From Neocallimastix lanati (nom. inval.) (taxonomy: Eukaryota > Neocallimastigomycota > Neocallimastigomycetes > Neocallimastigales > Neocallimastigaceae), in the NCBI GenBank assembly GCA_016946835.1, contig JACVTC010000398.1:1-32435 (forward strand): a DNA stretch of 32,435 bases, in the 5' to 3' direction. Within the stretch, counting starts at the first letter, position 1, and each line of letters starts with the position of its first letter. Under the pieces are notes generated by a model, which saw nothing but the letters and a program-made list of their open reading frames with translations, was not told the origin of the DNA and did not search any database. Below, one piece after another: positions 16,297 to 25,711 of the stretch. The translations under genes were made by a program, and so were the position numbers.

Positions 16297-17885
16297 TTGC
16301 TATCGCTTCTAATATTTTGCTGATGAGGACTTTGATTATCAAAGTACCTAGGATTGCTTTTATTTGTTATTTCTTCAATATTTCTTGCATTATTGTAGTT
16401 ATCATTGCTATAGTTGTCATAATTAGTATTATTAGTATTATAATTATTATTTCCATAATTACTATTACTGTTATAATTATTATTTCTATTATAATTATTA
16501 TTGTTATTATACATATTATTGTTATTATAATTATTATTGTTATAATTGCTATTAATATAATTATTATTGCTATAATTGTTATTATTATAATTATCATTGT
16601 TATTATAATTATTTTTTCCTCTATTGTTGTTGTTCCTAAAATTATAATTACCATTGTTAATATTATTATTATTGGAATTATTATTATAGTTACCAAAATT
16701 ATTATTATTATTATTGTTACTGTTATTGAAATTATTATTATTATTATTATTGTTACTGTTATTGAAATTATTATAATTACTATTATTGCTACTATTAATA
16801 TTACTGTTATAGAAATTATTATAATTATTATTATTGTTATTATAATTACTGTTATAATTATTATTACCATATAGAGTATTATAATTATTATTATTATTAT
16901 TATTAATATTATAATTATTTCCATTATTTCCGTTATTAAACATTCTATTTCCATTATTATTATAATTATTTTCATTATAAAATCCAGAATTAAATTTTCC
17001 GAAGGTCATTAATTGATTCTGATCCTGACTATAATTATGAGATTTATTTTTATTTCTTAAATTTCTTTTGTTACATTCTCTTGCTTTGTGACCTGGTTCG
17101 CCACAGAGGTAGCAAGTAAAATTTCTAAATTGATTATTATTATTGTTGTTATTATTATTCCTTGAATTAAATCTTTCTTGACGATATCGACCAGTAGAAA
17201 ACAGATCAGCGTTGCCCACATAATACGCATTTTGTATAGAATTATCTAAATCCCTATTTCCTTCGGTCAATCCTCTATATAATGGATGTTCTAATAAAGA
17301 ATTTTGACAATTAGAATTATTTTGGAAGACCATAGAAGTGTTGAGAAATTCATTATTTCCTATGGTCCTTTTTTCGGCTTTCTCGGCTCTTACAGCCACT
17401 TCAAAAGCATCCGACAAGGTATCACATTCGGCTAAGAGAATTTGAGAATGAACATATATTCTTGATTTTATTGAATTTAAATAATCATCGACTGATATAA
17501 TCTTCTGATAATCTCTATCTAATCGATGATACAAGGTTAAATAACGGTAGTTAAAATTCTTTATATTTTCATTTGGTTTTATTTTCAGATTTTTTAAAAC
17601 TGAGCATTTATCAGCTGGTTTTATATCCATATACTTTTCAATAGCTGATTGCACTTCTTTATAGTTTGGATACCTTGTGATATTATTCCGAGTGGTTACT
17701 AATGATTTCAAAACGTTCCTCAAGTCAGCCTCCACGGCTATTTTTAGCCATACAAAAATTCTAGATGAATCTTGGATGTCATGCATTTCCATGACACCCT
17801 TAAAATCTTCTATCCATGTGTCTATGTCTTTACCATAGTCACATAGATATGGTAGATCACGTTTTACTTTGGAAGCGTCAACCAT
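16287..17885 (-). CDS. gag: Gag of element B (532 aa)
   Basis: Capsid-nucleocapsid polyprotein. Residues 1-190 are the capsid-like part, recognisably related to Gag of A and C by the same layout (DIDTWIEDFKGVM near the start, AFEVAVRAEKAE near 180). One CCHC knuckle (CYLCGEPGHKAREC) lies at about residues 257-270, internal rather than C-terminal. About 240 residues follow that are dominated by Asn with Tyr, Ser, Phe and Gly, which the Gag proteins of A and C lack. The frame is intact and ends with TAG right at the slippery site. The ATG at 17885 is the first after a short leader and gives the conserved N-terminus. Confidence 0.88.
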
Positions 17886-18089
17886 TATTAATTAACTACT
17901 AAAAAAGGAAAAAAAAATGAAACAAAACTTATATTTAATACGTAATTTATTTTCTTATTTAATTCGACTTATCTCTAATATTATTTATTTATTTTTACTA
18001 TTATATATATATATATATTTTAATAAAAAAAAATTAATTTTTTTTTTTTATAATATTATTATTATTTTCATATAATTTAATAGTGCAGC
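17886..18089 (-). other. 5' leader of element B
   Basis: Roughly 200 bases of AT-rich, homopolymer-rich DNA between primer site and gag. No frame or structure recognised. Confidence 0.6.
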
Positions 18090-18106
18090 GCCCGGATTCT
18101 CCACCA
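18090..18106 (-). other. tRNA primer binding site of element B
   Basis: Six bases after the 5' LTR the minus strand reads TGGTGGAGAATCCGGGC, the complement of a tRNA 3' end GCCCGGATTCTCCACCA (CCA, discriminator A, acceptor strand ATTCTCC). It differs from the site shared by A and C, so B uses another primer tRNA, which I cannot name with certainty. Confidence 0.82.
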
Positions 18107-18112
18107 AAAATA

Positions 18113-18788
18113 TGATACGATATATTTTAAATATTCGTATTTATAATAGTTTTGGGCGCTACACTGGGGAATTGTACTAAATTATATATTCTAATAATAA
18201 TATTAATTATTTTATTTAATTATTTAAAATTTTTATTTTAGGATATTTGTTTTGTAATATTTTATTTTTATTTTATTTTATTTTATTTTATTTTATTTTA
18301 TTTTATTTTATTTTTATCATATTAATTAACTATTAATAATTATAATTTAATTATAATATTCTACAATTAATTACTTAAACAACTAATTTTATTAAAACTA
18401 ATAACTAAACTACTATCTTAACTAATTAAAACATTTTTCTTATATTAAATCAACTATTACTAATTAACATATATCAATAATTTTTTTTTTAACAAAAAAC
18501 ATTTTTTTTTTATAATATTTTTTATATATTTTTTTTTATAATTATTATCTCTATATTAAATCATAATTGTTATATTTTATATAAACATTAATATAAAAGT
18601 TTATATTATAATAATTAAATTTTATACTATAATAATATTATTTTATATGATTTATAATTAATATAATTCATCATTTTTATATAATTAATTTTAATTTTAT
18701 AATAATATATATTTTACAAACTTTATATAATTAATATAATTTAATAATAATTTTAAAGTATCATTATTTTTCTTTTCATCTTGTATCA
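18113..18788 (-). repeat. 5' LTR of element B (676 bp)
   Basis: Partner of 8772-9505, with the same ends. TTTTA pentamer array at about 18263-18312. Contains the only GC-rich block of the LTR (GGGCGCTACACTGGGGAAT, about 18153-18171), also present at the left copy. Confidence 0.92.
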
Positions 18789-19591
18789 AAATGTAATAAT
18801 TTCTATAAATTATAGAAATTATTATTTATAATTAATATTAACTAAACTATTAAGATTAAATAAAAAAGTAAAATAAAAATTAAAATAAAAATAAGAATTT
18901 AATACTTATCTTTAAAATTAGAGTTTATTATAAGAAAATATAATAGACCTTAAATGAATGAGAAATAAAATATGTTTTTATCAAAAGAACTTTATTAATC
19001 TATTTTATTATTAAATATTTTATTATTTTTTTTTTGACAAATTTTAAAATAACTATTTTATATTAATTGAAATATTAATGTCTTTTATTGTTATTATATT
19101 TTTCTTAAAATAATAACTCTTGATTTTCTAAAGACGAAAATCAACAGCTATTTATATTTTTACAAAAATAAATGTATTTTTCTAATCTTAACAATGATTC
19201 TTTCCAGAAAAAGATTAGAAGAAAAAACTGGAAAGATTTTTTGATCAATAATCTATACTTATTGATCATCGTGTTATTAAATAAAACCAATTATAATTAA
19301 TCGGAAAAACTTTAATAACCGATTTTAATAACTAAAAGAATTAAAAAGAAAAAGGATAAAAAAGAGAAGGATAAAATAATGCAGAAATTTTATTAAATAC
19401 ATTTTTTCTATGAAATAATACAGAAGTTATATTAAATACATTTTTTCATATAACAATTAATACATTAATTGGTATAATTGTTTTTAAATGAAATAAATTT
19501 TTTTTAAAGAATAATAATTATGAAATAATTATTAATTAATAAGAAATAGAAATAAATTATAAAAATTTATATCAATTTCTTACACAAAAAA
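18789..19591. other. Non-coding DNA between elements B and C, rich in inverted repeats
   Basis: No coding frame. It opens with the right copy of the B target duplication and a palindrome at 18794-18824 (perfect 14-bp arms, 3-base centre). From 19121 to 19324 there are several perfect inverted repeats: 19121-19143 (8 bp), 19180-19189 with 19211-19220 (10 bp), 19200-19207 with 19228-19235 (8 bp), 19242-19268 (10 bp), 19273-19281 with 19311-19319 (9 bp) and 19299-19304 with 19319-19324 (6 bp). The rest is AT-rich low complexity. Confidence 0.7.
18794..18824. repeat. 31-bp near-perfect palindrome beside element B
   Basis: Arms 18794-18807 and 18811-18824 are perfect reverse complements (14 bp) around AAT. 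It starts two bases after the B target duplication. Confidence 0.85.
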
Positions 19592-20192
19592 TGGTACAGG
19601 ACTTTTGAAATTGATGGATGTATAATAATATATTGGTAAATAGATAGTAGACGTATAAAAATTACGAAAAACTTATACAATATTTATTTATTTATTTATT
19701 GATTATTTATTAATTTATTTATTTAAAAATTTATTTAACTATATATTATTCATCCATTTATTTATTTGTTCATTTATTTATTTATTCCTCCATTACATAA
19801 AAAAAAGAAAAGAGAGAGATTTAAAATAATATTATTACAAAATATTTTATAAATTTTGGTAATACATTGATTAGTTAAAAATAATTTTGTGTAACAATAA
19901 AATAATAATAAAATTTTAGATATGAATATTAATAATAAAAATAATAAAAAATTTATAATATAAAATAAAATTTATCAAATGTATAATAAAAATATAATAA
20001 GAATATAATAAAATATTTATTTTATAGCAAAATATTAATAATTAATAATATATATATTTATATAATAATAAAGGAAATATTGATAAAGTTAATAAAGATA
20101 ATAATTAATTAATAAAATAGATTTAAAACATATTTATATGGAGAAATATTAAAATTATTATAATTTAAGGTATTTGGGTAAATACCGTATCA
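19592..20192 (-). repeat. 3' LTR of element C (601 bp)
   Basis: TGGTACAGG...CCGTATCA. A perfect 7-bp hairpin (arms GGTATTT and AAATACC, loop GGGT) sits at 20169-20186, six bases from the LTR end, and again in the partner at 25675-25692. TTTA-type low-complexity repeats around 19681-19790. Confidence 0.94.
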
Positions 20193-20193
20193 T

Positions 20194-20205
20194 GATGCCC
20201 CCGTT
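20194..20205 (-). other. Polypurine tract of element C
   Basis: On the minus strand the G-run AACGGGGGCATCA directly precedes the 3' LTR start TGATACGG. Expected position of the plus-strand primer. Confidence 0.6.
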
Positions 20206-20211
20206 AAGTTT

Positions 20212-20232
20212 AGACTTCGTCCCTTGAAGTCT
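20212..20232 (-). promoter_or_regulatory. Conserved 3' hairpin of element C
   Basis: Same arms as in A and B (AGACTTC and GAAGTCT) with loop GTCCCTT. The pol stop codon (20231-20233) overlaps only its first two bases in sense, so it is almost entirely non-coding here. Confidence 0.75.
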
Positions 20233-23200
20233 ATACTTCACATAGTCTGTATGGTACAATGTTCTTTAAGTGAACATTTCTCTCAGCGATTTCATTAGTT
20301 ACAGGATCGCAAAGTGTGACCGTGTTAAATTTCTTCTTAACTATTTTCATAGGGCCAAGGAAGAATGGGTCTAATTTTCTTCGGTTAATAAGTTTGACAA
20401 GGACAAGATCACCAGGGTTATATTCAGCCTTCATTCTCTTCATTTGTTTTCGCCTGTCTTCCCATAACTTGTTAGCAGTATTAATGTTGTTAATGGCTTC
20501 TTTAATCCAGGCATAATGTTTAGTAAATCTTCTTATTAAAAATTCTTCTTCACTTTCGTATTCTTCTTTCTTGTCTAAGTTCAGTGTTAATTCAAAGGGT
20601 TGTAAATCGCGACGTCCATATAACAACTCAAAACTGGAAAACTTAGTAGTTTCATTCTTACAGGTGCGAATAGCCCATAAAGCGCTTGGTAGCATCTCAT
20701 CCCAAATGGTAGTGTTGCGATTACAAAGAATTCTCAAGTACTTGCCAATTTCTTTATTTCTATTTTCGACTTCGCCGTTGGATTCTGGATGGTATGTTGT
20801 AATATAGTGTACGTAAACTCCATACAAGTCGAGAAAAGCTTTCGTTTTGTCCGAACAGAATTGGGGTCCATTGTCCGTTATTAAAATCTCAGGCGTTCCA
20901 TGTCGAGCAAAGACTTTGGATAGAAATTGGATAACGTCATCTGATTCAATGTTCTTAGTGGGTTCAGCTTCAACCCACTTAGTCAGGTAATCTACTAAAA
21001 CTATAATGTATTGATTACCTTTCTGAGTAACTGGTAGAGGTCCTACAATGTCTAGACCTACCTTGGTAAATGGAAGACCGGGTTTCGTGGCTGTATCTTC
21101 AGGTTGATAGTTAAATGTTTGTGGCTTAAAGAGTTGACAAGTTTTACAGGTCCTGACCATGTATTTAACATCTTGTATCATGTTGGTCCAATAGTAATCT
21201 CTTTTCAAGCGGTTGTATGTCTTGAAAGTACCTTCGTGACCGATACCATGGGCCTTAAGAATAAGTTTGACTTTTTCCTCTGGGTTATCTATAACTTTTC
21301 TTAGCATTCCATTGTCTTTATAAAATTTTTCTCCATTCATTAAAGTAAACTTGTCTTTTAATAGATTTAATAAGTTGTTTTCATCTGTTTCACTATTTAC
21401 ACTCACGGTTGTAGTTGCTAATATATCGCTTTTGATGGATGGCATCCTCGAGAGAGCGTCTGCGATAACATTCTTTTTACCAGGTTCATATTGAACACGA
21501 ACCTTCAACATTGATAAGAGTAATACCCAGCGCGTTTGCCTTGCGTTGTTGGGTTCTTTGGAGGTGAATAAACTAACTAGTGGTTTGTGGTCTGTATAGA
21601 GGATAGTGGAACAGTTATTGCTAGAGATGTAAGGTTTGAATTTCTTTACGCTATAGAATGCAGCTGTTCCTTCTAAGTCGGTGATAGAGTAATTCTTTTC
21701 GGAAGGTTTTAATGAACGGCTAATGAAATGGATGGGTTTTTCCTTACCATCTTCCTCTTTTTGTAATAGAACGCCACCGATACCATCATAAGAGGCGTCT
21801 GTACGGATGATGAAAGGCTTTTCGAAGTCAGGCATAATTAATATAGGTGCCTTCACAAGTCTATCTTTAAGTTCTTGGAAGCTATTTTCTTGTTCTGTAT
21901 TCCATTCGAAATCAGTACCCTTTTTCAGCAGTTTATATAGTGGTCTAGCCATCTTCGCAAAGTTGAATATAAATTTTCTGTAGTAGCCTACAGCACCTAA
22001 AAAGGACCGTAGTTGAGTTATATTCTTGGGAGGCAACCAGTTGTGAATAATTTCAGTTTTTCCTGGGATTGGAGCAACTCCTTCAACTGATAAAATATGT
22101 CCAAGAAGTTCTACTTTTTTCTTGAAAAAGTGACATTTTTCTAAGTTTATCTTCAATCCGTTGTTCTTGATTATTGTAAAGACTTTTCTTAAATCTTGGA
22201 TGTGTTCTTCAATTGATGGTGAGAATATCACCAAGTCATCTATATAAACGAACATGCATACTCCAATTAGCGGGAAGAAAATTCTGTTCATTTCCCTCTG
22301 AAAAGTACCAGGAGCATTGCATAGTCCGAACGGCATCACCCGGAATTGGTAGTTCCCAAACATAGTGGTAAAAGCGGTCTTGGGAATGTCTTCTTTATTC
22401 ATTGGAATTTGGTGAAAGCCGGAGAATAAATCTATAGTAGTAAAGACCATAACCTTCCTTCCAATAGAAAATAAAATACTATCGATAATTGGTAACGCGT
22501 AGGAATCTTTGATGGTAACATTGTTCAGCTTACGGTAGTCCACGCACATCCTCCACTTTTTATTTTTCTTGAGGACGAGTACTACTGGAGACGACCAAGG
22601 GGAGCTGGATGGCTCTATCAACTTGTTTTTTATAAGTTTTGTTATTTCTTGCTTTAGAGCTTGAATTTGAACTTTGGACAACCGGTATCCTTTCTGCTTG
22701 ATCGGCTTTGCATTTTCTATTAATTGAATGGTATGTGGAAGCAGTTTCGTTGGCTGGAGTTCATCAATTTTGATTGCTAAGATGATGATGAATTCATGAA
22801 ATAGTGAGTTAACTTTTCTTCTGTATTTTCTCGGTAATTCATCCAATACTTTGTTCAACAACTCTTGTTTCTTTAAGGGTCCGTCTTTAACTTCTTCAAT
22901 TTGATCTGTTTCATCATGGTAGTTCTCATCTTTAACCTTATTTACAAGACAGAAGGCATAAGAGCTTGATGCATCTTTATTGTTGGTAAGATTGTGATTC
23001 TCATTATCGTCACTCTCCTTCGATTCTTCCTCATCAGTCCCTAAAGGAGACACACGATCCCATGATTCTTCACTGAGCATCTTGCATAAGTGATTGTCGA
23101 TAGGATGTACGAATAATTTATTGTCTTTTAATGTATTGAACCCTATAAGTATATCGAAGATATTTTTATCGTTTTCAACAACTCTAAATACATCTTTAAT

Positions 23201-24082
23201 TGTGGTATCCCCAATTTTGACATCCAATAGATAGAGTTCTGAATCCAATTTCTTCTCAGAGAAAATTTGTACAATATTATTATTTGTGTACCCCATTGGT
23301 ACCAAGTTTTGTTTTTCTTTTATCCTTGTTAAGTAATTCTTTGTCACCAAGTTTAAGCTAGCACAGGTATCCAAGAAAGCTATACCTTCAATCCCATAAA
23401 CATAACATTTTATACTGGCGATATCACTTCTTGAAATAGTGGATAGAACTATTTCGTTTAGAGATTGTCCTTGAGTATTGCTGTCCTTTAGCTTAAGTAG
23501 TTTAACTAGTTCCGATCTAAGCTTAGGACTTATATCTAATAGCTGTGTGATGGAGATATTAGCTAGTTTGTTGTTTAAGTCATCAGAGATATCATAACTG
23601 TTCTTTCCTTCCATCAAGGCTATATGTTTTTCGGTAGATGTCCTTTTAGATTTGACTTCTTCAGCTTTATCACTAGGAAGTTTTCCTTTTGTTACTTCTT
23701 TAGATTGATCATCTCTTGATGGATGAGTACTTGTTTCAGTTTCTTCTATTATTTCTTTTTCTTTATCTAATTTGGTTTTTCTTTTCACGGACTTGATGGA
23801 TGGCTGAGCTATCACAGAAAGGTCAATTTCTTCAAGCTTTTCTGTAGTAGTAGGTGTAGACACTGGTGATTCAAACTCCATAGTAGTATCCTGAGTATTT
23901 GTTGCAGCTTTTCCTTTCCTAGATTTTTCTTTTGAAGAGTATGGGGTTTCTGCCATACTATTATTCTTTTTCTTTCTTCTTACTACCGCTGCTAATATGT
24001 CATTATTTGGAACTAGTGGTAAATGGTTCTTTTCGTTGGTTTGATTAAAGGAAGTTTCCCTTCTTCCTTTTACCAGTTTAAA
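20231..24082 (-). CDS. pol: Pol polyprotein of element C (1241 aa from first ATG)
   Basis: Read by -1 frameshift from gag; the open frame reaches back to 24085, overlapping the gag end. From the ATG at 23956: a conserved EKLEEIDLSVIAQP motif (~40-52) in a charged N-terminus, a pre-protease helix-like region (LLDISPKLRSEL, ~139-150), retropepsin with DTC triad at 196-198 and ILIG at 269-272, RT with FGLCNAPGTFQR and YIDD at 571-574, RNase H with RTDAS (~715) and TDHKPL, and integrase with an HHCC finger (HGIGHEG...CKTC), the first Asp in VGLDIVG (~970), TDNGPQF (~1026) and SNGEVENRN (~1061). It ends in a GPY/F-like module and lacks a chromodomain. All catalytic residues seen are present and no stop or frameshift interrupts it. 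Protease processing would release the enzymes inside the particle. Confidence 0.95.
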   Translation of the reverse strand, partial: FKLVKGRRETSFNQTNEKNHLPLVPNNDILAAVVRRKKKNNSMAETPYSSKEKSRKGKAATNTQDTTMEFESPVSTPTTTEKLEEIDLSVIAQPSIKSVKRKTKLDKEKEIIEETETSTHPSRDDQSKEVTKGKLPSDKAEEVKSKRTSTEKHIALMEGKNSYDISDDLNNKLANISITQLLDISPKLRSELVKLLKLKDSNTQGQSLNEIVLSTISRSDIASIKCYVYGIEGIAFLDTCASLNLVTKNYLTRIKEKQNLVPMGYTNNNIVQIFSEKKLDSELYLLDVKIGDTTIKDVFRVVENDKNIFDILIGFNTLKDNKLFVHPIDNHLCKMLSEESWDRVSPLGTDEEESKESDDNENHNLTNNKDASSSYAFCLVNKVKDENYHDETDQIEEVKDGPLKKQELLNKVLDELPRKYRRKVNSLFHEFIIILAIKIDELQPTKLLPHTIQLIENAKPIKQKGYRLSKVQIQALKQEITKLIKNKLIEPSSSPWSSPVVLVLKKNKKWRMCVDYRKLNNVTIKDSYALPIIDSILFSIGRKVMVFTTIDLFSGFHQIPMNKEDIPKTAFTTMFGNYQFRVMPFGLCNAPGTFQREMNRIFFPLIGVCMFVYIDDLVIFSPSIEEHIQDLRKVFTIIKNNGLKINLEKCHFFKKKVELLGHILSVEGVAPIPGKTEIIHNWLPPKNITQLRSFLGAVGYYRKFIFNFAKMARPLYKLLKKGTDFEWNTEQENSFQELKDRLVKAPILIMPDFEKPFIIRTDASYDGIGGVLLQKEEDGKEKPIHFISRSLKPSEKNYSITDLEGTAAFYSVKKFKPYISSNNCSTILYTDHKPLVSLFTSKEPNNARQTRWVLLLSMLKVRVQYEPGKKNVIADALSRMPSIKSDILATTTVSVNSETDENNLLNLLKDKFTLMNGEKFYKDNGMLRKVIDNPEEKVKLILKAHGIGHEGTFKTYNRLKRDYYWTNMIQDVKYMVRTCKTCQLFKPQTFNYQPEDTATKPGLPFTKVGLDIVGPLPVTQKGNQYIIVLVDYLTKWVEAEPTKNIESDDVIQFLSKVFARHGTPEILITDNGPQFCSDKTKAFLDLYGVYVHYITTYHPESNGEVENRNKEIGKYLRILCNRNTTIWDEMLPSALWAIRTCKNETTKFSSFELLYGRRDLQPFELTLNLDKKEEYESEEEFLIRRFTKHYAWIKEAINNINTANKLWEDRRKQMKRMKAEYNPGDLVLVKLINRRKLDPFFLGPMKIVKKKFNTVTLCDPVTNEIAERNVHLKNIVPYRLCEV
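24050..24082 (-). promoter_or_regulatory. -1 ribosomal frameshift site of element C
   Basis: T TTA AAC heptamer in gag phase (24076-24082), 8-base spacer containing the gag TAA, hairpin at 24050-24067 (arms GGAAG and CTTCC, loop AAGGGAAA; three more A-T pairs can form outside). Slipping one base back enters the open pol frame. Confidence 0.9.
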
Positions 24083-24942
24083 GACTTATTTTCTTTTTGA
24101 AGTTGGCCTTTTTCTTCCATCTCTGCTAATTCCCTGAAAGAGTAAGGACATTGGTTTAAGTAGTGTCCCACTTGACCACATTTATAGCATTTTCTATTAT
24201 TTTGTTGATGTGTGTTTGAATTATCTTGGCGTCTTCTAGTCTGTTCTTGATTTGACTTCAGTTTATTTTCTTTTACATACCTATAATCGCTTCGGTCGTT
24301 ATCCCTTGTGTTGTATTTTCGGTTACCAAAGCCCTTGAATGGATGACCTCCGTAGTTGACTTTATAATAATAAGGTTGGTTGGATTGAAATGTTGCTAAA
24401 ACAGTTTCAGGCTTACGTAGGAAGTTTTCTTCAGCCCTTTCGGCTAGTTCGGCTTCTTCGAAGGCATCCTCCAGATCATAACACCTTTGGGTGATTACTT
24501 GAGACCTTGCATAAGGTCTACTAGCAATGGATTCAATGTAATCGTCTACCGTAATGAAAGATTGGTATAGTTTGGAAAGACTATTATAAAGCTTTTTGTA
24601 CCTCCAGTTAAAGTTTTGAATACTTTCACCCTTTCTGATTCTAAGTTTCTGGAGTCTCTTGCATTTTTCCTGGGGAGTAACTTCAAGTGCATCTTCTATA
24701 GCCTTTTTCATCTGGTCGATGGATGGATACTTCTTTCCCCCTTCTTCGTCGGTAGTTACTAAGTCTTGTAGTATACCTCTTAGTTTGCCTTCCACACATT
24801 CCATAGCCCAGGAATGTATGTTCATAGGTTCAGTGATGTTTGCTAGTCTCATGATCCTAGCAAATTCATCACCCCAAGAATCCACATCTCTTGCTGTTTC
24901 GTTTAGACGAGGTAGAATCTCTTCGAGTTCCCTGATCTTCAT
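24070..24942 (-). CDS. gag: Gag of element C (290 aa)
   Basis: Capsid-nucleocapsid polyprotein, the shortest Gag of the three minus-strand elements. Residues 1-180 are the capsid-like part, ending in a helix-prone Glu/Ala run (YDLEDAFEEAELAERAEE). A basic linker (210-245) leads to one CCHC knuckle (CYKCGQVGHYLNQC, about 252-265) and a short acidic tail. The last codons overlap the pol frame and form the slippery sequence. The ATG at 24942 follows an A-rich leader. About 60% alike to Gag of element A by eye over the N-terminal half; B is more distant. Confidence 0.92.
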   Translation of the reverse strand: MKIRELEEILPRLNETARDVDSWGDEFARIMRLANITEPMNIHSWAMECVEGKLRGILQDLVTTDEEGGKKYPSIDQMKKAIEDALEVTPQEKCKRLQKLRIRKGESIQNFNWRYKKLYNSLSKLYQSFITVDDYIESIASRPYARSQVITQRCYDLEDAFEEAELAERAEENFLRKPETVLATFQSNQPYYYKVNYGGHPFKGFGNRKYNTRDNDRSDYRYVKENKLKSNQEQTRRRQDNSNTHQQNNRKCYKCGQVGHYLNQCPYSFRELAEMEEKGQLQKENKSLNW

Positions 24943-25097
24943 TTCTTTAGTTTTTTTTTTTTTTGTTTTATTTTATTTGCTTTATTATTATTATTATTAT
25001 TTCGTTTATAATATTTTATTTAATCTTCTTTCTTTTTTACTATCTATTAATGTTTCATATTATTATACTTTGGTCCTGCATAGCTCGCCAGAAATTA
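24943..25097 (-). other. 5' leader and primer binding site of element C
   Basis: Short leader. The 19-base primer site (25072-25090, complement GGTCCTGCATAGCTCGCCA) is seven bases from the 5' LTR and identical to that of element A. A 15-base A run (minus strand) lies shortly before the gag ATG. Confidence 0.85.
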
Positions 25098-25698
25098 TGG
25101 TACAGGACTTTTGAAATTGATGGATGTATAATAATATATTGGTAAATAGATAGTAGACGTATAAAAATTACGAAAAACTTATACAATATTTATTTATTTA
25201 TTTATTGATTATTTATTAATTTATTTATTTAAAAATTTATTTAACTATATATTATTCATCCATTTATTTATTTGTTCATTTATTTATTTATTCCTCCATT
25301 ACATAAAAAAAAGAAAAGAGAGAGATTTAAAATAATATTATTACAAAATATTTTATAAATTTTGGTAATACATTGATTAGTTAAAAATAATTTTGTGTAA
25401 CAATAAAATAATAATAAAATTTTAGATATGAATATTAATAATAAAAATAATAAAAAATTTATAATATAAAATAAAATTTATCAAATGTATAATAAAAATA
25501 TAATAAGAATATAATAAAATATTTATTTTATAGCAAAATATTAATAATTAATAATATATATATTTATATAATAATAAAGGAAATATTGATAAAGTTAATA
25601 AAGATAATAATTAATTAATAAAATAGATTTAAAACATATTTATATGGAGAAATATTAAAATTATTATAATTTAAGGTATTTGGGTAAATACCGTATCA
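25098..25698 (-). repeat. 5' LTR of element C (601 bp)
   Basis: Same length as, and apparently identical to, 19592-20192. Its right end is directly followed by element D LTR sequence. Confidence 0.94.
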
Positions 25699-25711
25699 AA
25701 AACTAGAAATT

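Larger units (their letters stand above)
19592..25698 (-). mobile_element. Element C: intact Ty3/gypsy LTR retrotransposon
   Basis: LTRs at 19592-20192 and 25098-25698, both 601 bp with no difference seen by eye, enclose an unbroken gag and pol on the minus strand with primer site, frameshift signal, polypurine tract and hairpin all present. Flanks read AAAA on both sides (19588-19591, 25699-25702), consistent with a 4-base duplication though weak because both sides are A-rich. This is the only copy here with every expected part intact and a compact coding region, so it may be capable of transposition. It abuts the truncated 5' LTR of element D. Confidence 0.94.

Noticed and set aside
20316-21304. 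Plus-strand open frames across pol of C
   Set aside because: Antisense shadows of a fully conserved Pol; no family resemblance.
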